Shown: positions 1 to 7,100 of the stretch, piece by piece
How the letters are laid out: every line of letters begins with the position of its first letter
Position numbering within the stretch: the stretch's first letter is position 1
Assembly (NCBI GenBank): GCA_964554765.1
Contig: CAZKPS010000011.1
Coordinates: 1 to 23,462 of the forward strand
DNA: 23,462 nucleotides
DNA from: JAQBQZ01 sp964554765
GTDB taxonomy: Bacteria; Patescibacteriota; Minisyncoccia; Phycocordibacterales; CAIRYW01
Reading direction: 5' to 3'
Notes under the pieces: model-generated
The model's input: the letters and a program-made list of their open reading frames with translations, nothing else
What the model was told of the DNA's origin: nothing
Databases searched by the model: none
Program-made: the position numbers and the translations under genes

Positions 1-143
1 AGGTATGCAGTCGAGACAGAATATTTATCCTTCAGATATATTCGAAATTTATTCCAATCTATTTTCCAGCCCAGAAGTTTTATACCTCTATAGGTGTTTT
101 GTGTATCTATGAAGGCAAAATTATTTTTGGAGATTTTGTTCAT
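1..143 (-). CDS. NYN-domain (LabA/DUF88-like) protein, N-terminal fragment
   Basis: Only the first 47 codons are inside the window; the gene continues beyond position 1. The protein begins MNKISKNNFAFIDTQNTYRG and runs on through an LGWKIDW...FRIYLKDKY stretch. The FAFIDTQN segment resembles the first acidic strand of NYN/LabA-type PIN-like domains (F-x-D-x-x-N, where the Asp is a metal ligand). The following LGWKIDWNKFRIYL resembles NYN proteins common in CPR genomes. These domains are predicted RNases, but the remaining catalytic Asp residues are off the window, so activity cannot be judged. The ATG lies 6 nt after a TATAAT box, so the mRNA is probably leaderless. Family assignment is from recalled sequence resemblance. 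Confidence 0.7.
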   Translation of the reverse strand, partial: MNKISKNNFAFIDTQNTYRGIKLLGWKIDWNKFRIYLKDKYSVSTAY

Positions 144-149
144 ACTTAA

Positions 150-155
150 ATTATA
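150..155 (-). promoter_or_regulatory. Extended -10 box for the NYN gene, leaderless geometry
   Basis: The minus strand reads TGATATAAT and then TTAAGT directly before the ATG at 143. The TGn extension can compensate for the lack of a clear -35. A start point 6-7 nt after the -10 would fall on the initiation codon. Confidence 0.6.
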
Positions 156-168
156 TCACACAAAACAG

Positions 169-197
169 CCTCAGAATCTGCGAAGCAAATTCTGAGG
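169..197 (-). terminator. Hairpin between the CNNM gene and the NYN gene
   Basis: This is a perfect 9-bp inverted repeat (CCTCAGAAT / ATTCTGAGG), extended after one C-A mismatch by three more pairs around a GAA loop. On the minus strand it is followed by CTGTTTTGTG, a weak U-tract. It lies just after the CNNM gene and before the NYN promoter, which fits an intrinsic terminator. Confidence 0.65.
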
Positions 198-231
198 TAT
201 TAATTTTTAATCTTTGATTTACTATTTTGAG

Positions 232-1212
232 TTACTTGAGATCTGTCTCATCCTCAATCTCCCCTACGAGTTCCTCGAGAATATCTTCGAGTGTGATAAG
301 TCCTACAATATCTTTTGGATTTTTGTGTTTGTGGACGAGGCACATATGGTTCTGCTTTTTGTTCATTGCTCGGAAGGCTCGATCGAGTTGCATATTCTCA
401 TCTATTCTCTGTATTGGCGAAACGAAGTCTGAAAGTGGTTTATCTCGATCTCTGGAATTGAGAGCTTTCATCACACGATTTATGTGAATGTATCCAATGA
501 TGTTGTGATTGTTGTTGATATAGACTGGATATCGTGAATGCTCGGTCTTTGAGACATAGTGTGCAATCTGGTCTACTGGCACCTCACCGTTTACAAAGTG
601 AATGCGTGGCTCGGCTGTCATAATCTCACCTACTGTGATGTCATTGAATTTAAAAATCTTTTCAATCAGCATGTGCTCGTCGTATCCTATACCTCCCTTC
701 TCTACACTCATACGAGACATAATGAGTACTTCATCTTCGGTAATATGTCCGTGGATTTTGCTATGGCCGCGACCTATCTTTTTACTTATTACATTGAGTG
801 CATATGATATAGGAGTAAAAAGTACTACAAAAAAATACAAAGGATATGCGAGGTATTGTGCTACTCGGATATTGTTGTTGTATGCAAATGATTTTGGGAT
901 TATCTCTCCTACGAGAAGTATGATGATGGTAGTCACTCCTGCAATAATACCGATAGCAAGAGAACTAAATCTGCTCTCTGTGACTGCTGTGATGTATGCT
1001 CCAGCGCCCAGGTTTGCAACTGTGCTCCCAATGAGTACGGTGACGAGGAGTTTTTCTGGATTGTTTTTGAGTGTTTCTATTATTCCCGCATTAAATGAAC
1101 GCTGCTTTTTCATCAGGCGGATTCGTGATGTGTGTAGACTGAAAAATGCTGTCTCAGATGCTGCAAAAAATGCGACCAAAAATACAAAGAGAAAGAATAT
1201 TGCGATTTCCAT
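232..1212 (-). CDS. CNNM/CorC-like membrane protein with CBS pair
   Basis: This 326-aa protein has the two-part layout of the CNNM (DUF21)/CorC family. About residues 1-140 are hydrophobic, opening with FFAASETAFFSL, the typical DUF21 start with its small-residue SETA motif. A later segment reads LLVGEIIPKSFAY, matching the conserved GEIIPK motif. About residues 195-320 form a CBS-domain pair, with VGEIMTAEPR and a closing GLITLEDILEELVGEI, a family hallmark. Homologues act as Mg2+/cation transporters or their regulators, formerly annotated hemolysin C-like. The protein is shorter than full-length members and the C-terminal CorC_HlyC transporter-associated domain appears to be missing. The ATG is 11 nt after a TATAAT box and 31 bp after the Pif1-like helicase stop. 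Substrate is unknown. Confidence 0.88.
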   Translation of the reverse strand: MEIAIFFLFVFLVAFFAASETAFFSLHTSRIRLMKKQRSFNAGIIETLKNNPEKLLVTVLIGSTVANLGAGAYITAVTESRFSSLAIGIIAGVTTIIILLVGEIIPKSFAYNNNIRVAQYLAYPLYFFVVLFTPISYALNVISKKIGRGHSKIHGHITEDEVLIMSRMSVEKGGIGYDEHMLIEKIFKFNDITVGEIMTAEPRIHFVNGEVPVDQIAHYVSKTEHSRYPVYINNNHNIIGYIHINRVMKALNSRDRDKPLSDFVSPIQRIDENMQLDRAFRAMNKKQNHMCLVHKHKNPKDIVGLITLEDILEELVGEIEDETDLK

Positions 1213-1223
1213 ATTGTTCGTTA

Positions 1224-1229
1224 ATTATA
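1224..1229 (-). promoter_or_regulatory. -10 box for the CNNM gene
   Basis: TATAAT lies on the minus strand between the helicase stop and the CNNM ATG, 11 nt before the ATG. The predicted 5' UTR would be only about 4-5 nt. No convincing -35 is seen. Confidence 0.5.
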
Positions 1230-1243
1230 ACACAGAAGCAATC

Positions 1244-2911
1244 CTAGTTCTCATAGAGCATTCTCGCTATTCGTAGCTCATCATATGAATACTTGCCCCC
1301 TAGTTTTTCAAATACTGGCTTCAGTGGACTTGTACCCAGCTTGTCAAAAACCTTGTGTACGATTTTTGATTTTTTGATTGTGTTTTTGTCACAAGATCTT
1401 TTGATTTCTTCTAGCGTTATTTTTTCTTCATCTTTTAAATCCTCAATATGTTGAAGTATTGTACCGAGCACCATTCCTCTGGCTATTGCGATTTCTCGGA
1501 ACGATTTGCCAGCATTAAATAGTTTTAATGTTTCTTCGTGAGTCGTTGTTTTAATTGATTTGTTGGTCGAAATATCTATTTCTTTTTTCTCGAGTTTGCC
1601 ACCTGAGCTTAAAATAAAATTATGATGCATCTTGGTGAGCTCATCTTTTTCGAGTGCACCGAATTTTGTCTCTGCTTCAAGAGAGCTTTCTCGAAAATAT
1701 TGATCTCTGTCGATAATTGTCGGATGTACTTTGAACGCTATCTGATTCCAGCCCAAAATATGGAGCCCCCCGAGGTTTTTGACTCGTGACAGGGCTACAT
1801 AGCCCTGTCCGTACTCAAACGATAGTGAGAGGTCCATTATAGCCTTATCTAAGGTCATTCCCTGGCTTTTGTGGACTGTGATAGCCCATGCGAGGCGAAG
1901 CGGTAGCTGAGTGATCTGCGCTTTTATTTTGCCGTCTTCCTCGATACTCCACTCCATCGGCATTACAGTGATTTTGCGCCCTGTGACTGTCTCAACTATT
2001 GGGTTTGACGTGAGTGGATCAAAACCAATAACGGTTGCAAGTGTTCCGTTTACATAATTCTCCTGCGAATTGTTTTTTGTGAACATTACTGTTGCCCCGA
2101 TCTTTAAGACAAGATGTTCTGGGGAGAGACAACTTTTTTTGAGTGAAGCGACGAGCAGGTCACGACCCTTTGATGTCATAACAAATGTTTGTGCTGGTGC
2201 ATCTATTTTTGCAAGTTCGCTTGCATTTATTTTGTCTACATCAACATTGTGTGGGAAAAGTTTGGTAATATTTTCGGGCATTGTATCTCGTGTGATGAGT
2301 CTGTCACCGAGAGTCTCAAGATGGTCTTCATTGAATTCATCTCGTCTGATTGCATCAAGAATTCCTAAATATGTCCTATCATCTTGTCGGAACTGTGAGT
2401 CGAGATAGCATGTGATAAATCGCGCGTCTTTCCATGCCATTGATTCAAATGCGAATTGTTCTCTCGTGGCACGTGAGACTGGTGGGAGCTGAAAAAAGTC
2501 GCCCACACAAACTATCTGAATGCCGCCGAATGATTCGCTTGAGCCTTTGATCACTCGGCATACCATATCCACCATCGCAAACGTTCGCGCAGAGAGCATT
2601 GATATCTCATCGATAATGAGAACTTTTGTTTTATTTATTCTACTGTAGAGTGTTTTGTTTTGTGAGAGGTGGTCGAGGTCGAATTCGGTCAATGTGTCTT
2701 TGATCCCGATTCCCGCCCAAGAGTGTATCGTCATCCCGTGGATATGCGTTGCTGCTATACCTGTAGAGGCTGTGATAGCAGGCTCTATAGAGTGTTCACG
2801 GAGATATTTTACAAAGCTATTGATAGTATATGTCTTACCTGCCCCAGGCTCTCCCGTGAGGAATATATTGGCACCGGTCTTCAAGATATCCAGAGCTTCA
2901 TTTTGTGTCAT
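1244..2911 (-). CDS. Pif1-like SF1B DNA helicase with C-terminal HTH domain
   Basis: This 555-aa protein is a predicted ATP-dependent 5'-3' DNA helicase of the Pif1/RecD-like SF1B group. Visible motifs are Walker A GEPGAGKT (residues 20-27), the Pif1-type ASTGIAATHIHGMTIHSW segment (48-64), Walker B IIDEISML (D101/E102), the GDFFQLPP motif III region, a ...WAITVHKSQGMT motif near the C-terminal RecA fold, and YVALSRV. Residues about 455-492 (THEETLKLF...FREIAIARG) look like the HTH_40-type helix-turn-helix found at the end of some Pif1 and RecQ helicases. A PD-(D/E)XK nuclease and a small membrane protein lie upstream. Family roles include G-quadruplex unwinding and replication or repair support; the specific role here is inferred. 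The start sits 7 nt after a TATAAT box. Confidence 0.92.
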   Translation of the reverse strand: MTQNEALDILKTGANIFLTGEPGAGKTYTINSFVKYLREHSIEPAITASTGIAATHIHGMTIHSWAGIGIKDTLTEFDLDHLSQNKTLYSRINKTKVLIIDEISMLSARTFAMVDMVCRVIKGSSESFGGIQIVCVGDFFQLPPVSRATREQFAFESMAWKDARFITCYLDSQFRQDDRTYLGILDAIRRDEFNEDHLETLGDRLITRDTMPENITKLFPHNVDVDKINASELAKIDAPAQTFVMTSKGRDLLVASLKKSCLSPEHLVLKIGATVMFTKNNSQENYVNGTLATVIGFDPLTSNPIVETVTGRKITVMPMEWSIEEDGKIKAQITQLPLRLAWAITVHKSQGMTLDKAIMDLSLSFEYGQGYVALSRVKNLGGLHILGWNQIAFKVHPTIIDRDQYFRESSLEAETKFGALEKDELTKMHHNFILSSGGKLEKKEIDISTNKSIKTTTHEETLKLFNAGKSFREIAIARGMVLGTILQHIEDLKDEEKITLEEIKRSCDKNTIKKSKIVHKVFDKLGTSPLKPVFEKLGGKYSYDELRIARMLYEN

Positions 2912-2918
2912 AGACTGA

Positions 2919-2924
2919 ATTATA
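2919..2924 (-). promoter_or_regulatory. -10 box for the helicase, leaderless geometry
   Basis: TATAAT is followed by seven nucleotides (TCAGTCT) and then the helicase ATG. No purine-rich ribosome-binding site fits in that space. The -35 is weak (TTCTTG at 17-nt spacing). Confidence 0.6.
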
Positions 2925-2997
2925 ACTCAAAAAGCAAGAATCAAGAATAAATTGAATTTATATGTTTATTTTTGAGTTTTGATTTCTAATTTTTGAT
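2925..2997 (-). other. Quasi-repetitive A-rich 3' tract after the nuclease gene
   Basis: Directly after the nuclease stop the minus strand reads ATCAAAAATTAGAAATCAAA, then ACTCAAAAATAAAC, and further on ATTCTTGATTCTTGC (a tandem 7-mer). The words ATCAAAA/CTCAAAA recur imperfectly. Similar tracts follow several other stop codons in the window. No hairpin as clear as at the other sites is seen here. Confidence 0.4.
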
Positions 2998-3849
2998 TTA
3001 GATTTGTACATAAAGATCTTGATTGAATCCTCCTACACCGACAAATTTAAGTGACGGGTCTTTTTTGAGAATCTTCTCATATGGCAGACAGTTAAAACAT
3101 CCCGCCTCACCTCTCGGGCATTTGAATACATTTTTGGCACGAGCATCTGCGACCTTGCGAGCCACTTCGAGAACATCATGTTCTGCTTGTTTTGCATCTG
3201 GGAGCTCTTTTTCTACTATTTTGTCACTTTCGAGATACCAGTAGCTCGCTTTTGTCACAGGACGTTTCTGCAGTGCATTACAAAGTAAGAGATAAATCGG
3301 AAGCTGTAGTGACGAATCAGACTCTTCTTTTTTGCCTGTTTTAAAATCTACGATATGAAGTGAATCAGTCTCTGGGAGATATTCTATCCAGTCTACAAGC
3401 CCGTTTAAAATAATATTATTATCTTCATCAATAAGAAAATTTGGATTCATTGTCTCTCTTTTGAGTTTGATTATTTTGTTACCGAGGAATTTTGGGTCTT
3501 TTATCACATTTTTGATCATTGTGAGTCCCCTGTCTTTGAATTCTTTTTCTTCTTCAGGGGTTTTGAATCCTCCACGAATACCTGTCACTTTGCTCCAAGC
3601 ATTTTCAAAATCTGCAAGCAGGTCACGCCTGAGTCTATCTTCTGCTTTGTAATCTCCTAGTCCTTCAAGTACTTCGTGTACCGCAACTCCGAGTGACATA
3701 TGCGGAGAAACTATCGACATTTTGTTGCGAGTCTCTGGGCTTTTGTACATATTGTGGAGATAGTAGAGTCGTGGGCATTTAAGAAAATCTCCCATCGATG
3801 AATGAGACACCCAAACGGCGCTATATTTGTCTCTTGGAGCGTTTGCCAT
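2998..3849 (-). CDS. PD-(D/E)XK nuclease, AddB/Cas4-like with four-Cys (Fe-S) signature
   Basis: This 283-aa protein resembles the PDDEXK_1 (RecB/AddB/Cas4-like) exonuclease family. The order of motifs is: SHSSMGDFLKCPRLYYL near the N-terminus with C25; GVAVHEVLEGL with H58; LNGLVDWIEYL with D153; LHIVDFKTGK with D168 and K170; and LQLPIYLLL with Q182 and Y186. C25 together with C244, C251 and C254 in the C-terminal CPRGEAGCFNC segment matches the one-plus-three cysteine pattern that binds a 4Fe-4S cluster in AddB and Cas4. All expected catalytic residues are present. The ATG is 3 nt after the stop of the small membrane gene with no ribosome-binding site, suggesting coupled translation. Downstream lies a Pif1-like helicase, so a joint repair role is plausible. 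No CRISPR array or other cas gene is in the window. Confidence 0.85.
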   Translation of the reverse strand: MANAPRDKYSAVWVSHSSMGDFLKCPRLYYLHNMYKSPETRNKMSIVSPHMSLGVAVHEVLEGLGDYKAEDRLRRDLLADFENAWSKVTGIRGGFKTPEEEKEFKDRGLTMIKNVIKDPKFLGNKIIKLKRETMNPNFLIDEDNNIILNGLVDWIEYLPETDSLHIVDFKTGKKEESDSSLQLPIYLLLCNALQKRPVTKASYWYLESDKIVEKELPDAKQAEHDVLEVARKVADARAKNVFKCPRGEAGCFNCLPYEKILKKDPSLKFVGVGGFNQDLYVQI

Positions 3850-3852
3850 AAA

Positions 3853-4098
3853 TTAGTGCTTAAGGCCTGTGATAAAATCACGAGCGGTAGAAATAAGTTC
3901 CTTGAGGAAATCAAGAAGAAGGAGAATTATTTCCCACACTGATTTGAAGAAAGCTGTAGTGATAGCCCAAAGATCCTGACCCACCTGACTATCTGCAATA
4001 TCCTTTAGAGATATTCCGAAAAAATACTTGAGAAGCGCAAGTGCGATAATAATAAGTATAATAGCTTTTATAAAACCTCTGTCTCTTTGATGATTCAT
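3853..4098 (-). CDS. Small membrane protein of unknown function (81 aa)
   Basis: I do not recognise this protein. After a basic start (MNHQRDR) it has one clear transmembrane helix at about residues 9-28 (FIKAIILIIIALALLKYFF). A second strongly hydrophobic or amphipathic helix spans about 44-68 (WAITTAFFKSVWEIILLLLD). There is no cysteine or catalytic motif. It is followed after 3 nt by the nuclease gene, so the two are probably translated together. Its ATG lies 9 nt after a TAAAAT box. It could be a membrane anchor or an accessory factor; no function can be assigned. Confidence 0.7.
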   Translation of the reverse strand: MNHQRDRGFIKAIILIIIALALLKYFFGISLKDIADSQVGQDLWAITTAFFKSVWEIILLLLDFLKELISTARDFITGLKH

Positions 4099-4107
4099 AG
4101 TAAGTGT

Positions 4108-4113
4108 ATTTTA
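4108..4113 (-). promoter_or_regulatory. -10 box for the small membrane protein/nuclease unit
   Basis: TAAAAT is followed by ACACTTACT and the ATG. A start site 6-7 nt downstream would leave a 5' UTR of 2-3 nt. Confidence 0.45.
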
Positions 4114-4186
4114 ACTTAAAAAGTATAAACCTCAAAATGTTTTTGTGGTAAATATAATCTACTAGACTATGATTTTCTTAGATATC

Positions 4187-7100
4187 TTAGTAGGACACCA
4201 CTTCATTGCATTCCATTATTTCATTTGCTGATGCTCGGGTTGATTTATACCAATACCCCGTAGCGTTTGTAAGCTTCCAAGGCTTGAGGACTGTATCCTT
4301 GTATCTATTTTGAAAATTCATAATTTGAACTTTTGTTTTACTGTCGTAGATTGCATTTGATGAATCAAGTTGTCCTTGAGGGTTCAAAATATTAAGAAAG
4401 CTTTTTATTTTCTTTATATCTTGAGATTCGTCTCCTTGTTTGTGGTATTCGGTAAAATATGGACATCCGTAAGTTGATGCGCATACCATTGCATTAATTT
4501 TTGCTAAGGTTGTTCTATACACATTTCCTGTTGGTTTTTTGAGTCCCCATGGATAGAGTATATGTTTTGCGTACAATACTTGGAAATCTTCAACAGCTCG
4601 TTTTGTTTGTAAATCATAGACACCACCCACCTCAAGATTTGCATTGTTGTATTTATTAAGAAAGTCCTGAAGCTTCTTCACTTCATCTGCTTGGTTGTTC
4701 TGTCCATATCCCATAAGTGAGGTAAGATATGGTGTACATACCTTATCATCCTTTTCAGGTAGTGTGATTTTGTCTTTTATTGTATCTAAAACACTAGGCT
4801 TCATAGGTATAGAGATATTACTCTTAGGTGCTGACACAATCTCAGCAGACCTTGCCCTAAGTGCAGAAACTACGAATATGTTTGATCCAGAGGATGTGGT
4901 AGGTATTACTACTGTGGGTGGAATATCTGCTGAATCAGAAATCGACACAAATAATGGCTCTGATGAATAGGAGGTATTTCCTGCAACATCTTTATATGCA
5001 GCTACAAAACTATGTGTTGTTTGGGTGAGACGAGGTGCTGTATATGTGTAAGCTGATGATGTACAGGATAATTCAACAGGAATATCACCATCTATACTCA
5101 ACAAAACCAGTTCCCCACTAGTACATGATCCAGAAATTGTTGGTGTGATATCACTTGTGTAATTATCAGAGTGGGATGTCCCACTGTCAGAAGAAGTGTC
5201 AAGGTCAGGTATGGTTGGAGTTGATCCAGAGTATTCGGAATCTAGTATGATTACCAGCGCAGGTGTTGATGTGCTTGATGTATTTCCGTTCGCGGAGGTT
5301 ACCACATTTACAACATTGTATGTTCCAGCTGTAAGTATTGGTGTTGTAATCGTAATAGAACTGCCTGAGCATGTTCCGCTTTCGATTAGTGTTGATGAGT
5401 TATAGAGCGATACAGTTTCACCTGAGAGACATTGAACTATGAAGCTTGGGGTAAGGTCATTGGTAATATTATCACTATTAGAGATACCTGTATCACTTGA
5501 TGAATCTAATTGGGGTGTGTGAGCGGTAGGTCTAACACCGTCAACAACAATATCTGAGGTGTCATCAATATTGTCTGCAGGGACTGAAAACGATGTAACT
5601 GTAGAACCCAATGTATCAACTACACTGGCTGAAGAAATACTACTCACCAAAAGATCACTTGTTGAATCATTCTCACTAACTGTATAAACACCCGTTAAGG
5701 ATGTGGAGGTAGCAGAAGTTGTCAAGGTGACAGAGCTACCGGTGTTGAGAGTAATATTCATTGTTGAACCAGGTCTCACCGGCTCACTAAGTATTGCTGC
5801 TATGTCAACCGTCTGACCTATTTTGTAGGTATTGTTAGAAGATATTGAAACAAATCGGCTCAATGATGGTAGTGTAGACTTCGTAATACGAGCAATATTG
5901 CCAGCAGAAATACCATCGTATGTAGTGAATGACCCAGCAATGATCAATCTCCCGAGAGAATCAATATAAGAGCTATATGTCTTACTCACAGCTCTGTTGT
6001 TGTAGCTTGAATCAACACCACTTCTATTTATTATGAGTGTCGCATAGATAGGAGCGGTTAGGCTCGGTACGGTGAGTCCAGGCCAAGAGAAATTTGATGA
6101 CAACGCACTGGTAGAGAAACTCATTAGGAAGCGCCCGTCACCTAGATAATTTAATAAAATAATTTTGGTTCCGTCGGCGGGATTTCCTGTATTATATGAT
6201 GAATCTGCAGTCGATCCATCTGAAGATATTTTTAAAAGCACTGTATTTACTGGGTTTCCATTGAATGTAGCCCCTTGGTACGTAGAGTTTGTGGATAGAA
6301 ATATGTCATTTGTATCCCTGTCTTCGTACATTTCAAGTCCCAATGTTGATGCTGAAAAATTCGTTGTATTAGCGCTAAAAGTCATATCTCGAGACCCATC
6401 ATTATTGAGTCTAAAAAATTGGCCCGTAGTAGTACCGTTTGTGGAATCGTGAAAACCTAAAGTTGCAGGATTGGAAAAGAGCATGTACTTACCAGACTCC
6501 AGAAGCAGAAGTCTAGTCCTGCCAGGTATAGTACCTAGTCCATTGCCTCCACTGAGAAAAGAGCTGTCCAATGCACCGTTTGATGTTAGTCTGATTATGT
6601 ATCTATGCGACGGTGTAGACCCATTATATGTATAACTATTCGAATGTATAGTAAGAACGATTCTGTCCTGGCCATCAATAATGATTGAGCAAATCTCTGG
6701 AACTGATAATGTGCAGGTCGATATACCTGAACTAAAACCTGCTCCTCCAGAGTTAAATGTTGTGTCAAGAGAACCATCGGCATTTAAACGTGCAATTCTT
6801 CCGACGGTTACGGTACCAGATGAGGTATTATATGAAGTGAATGAACCAAAAATAATTATTTTCCCGTCAGATTGAAAATCCATAAATGTAATTGCTGAGT
6901 TCGCCCCTGTTCCACCTGAGTTAAATGTTGTATCGAGTGTACCGTCAGCATTTAATCGTGCGATTCTGCCTACATTTGTGGTACCTGATGAAGTGTTATA
7001 TGTTGAGAATGCTCCCGCAATAATGTACTTACCTGTTGATGCTTGGTATTTTATTGAGTAGATTGCTGAGTTCGCCCCTGTTCCACCTGAGTTAAATGTT

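Noticed and set aside
602..1276. Open frame of 224 codons on the plus strand opposite the CNNM gene
   Set aside because: It is antisense to a clearly conserved membrane protein, has no recognisable motif, and reflects codon bias of the true gene.
2998..3849. The nuclease as a CRISPR Cas4 protein
   Set aside because: The Cys pattern and PD-(D/E)XK core fit Cas4, but they equally fit AddB-like and other RecB-family nucleases, and no cas gene or repeat array is in the window.
4114..4186. Terminator after the large surface protein
   Set aside because: Only a weak six-pair CTACTA/TAGTAG match with a long loop is present, so I do not call one.
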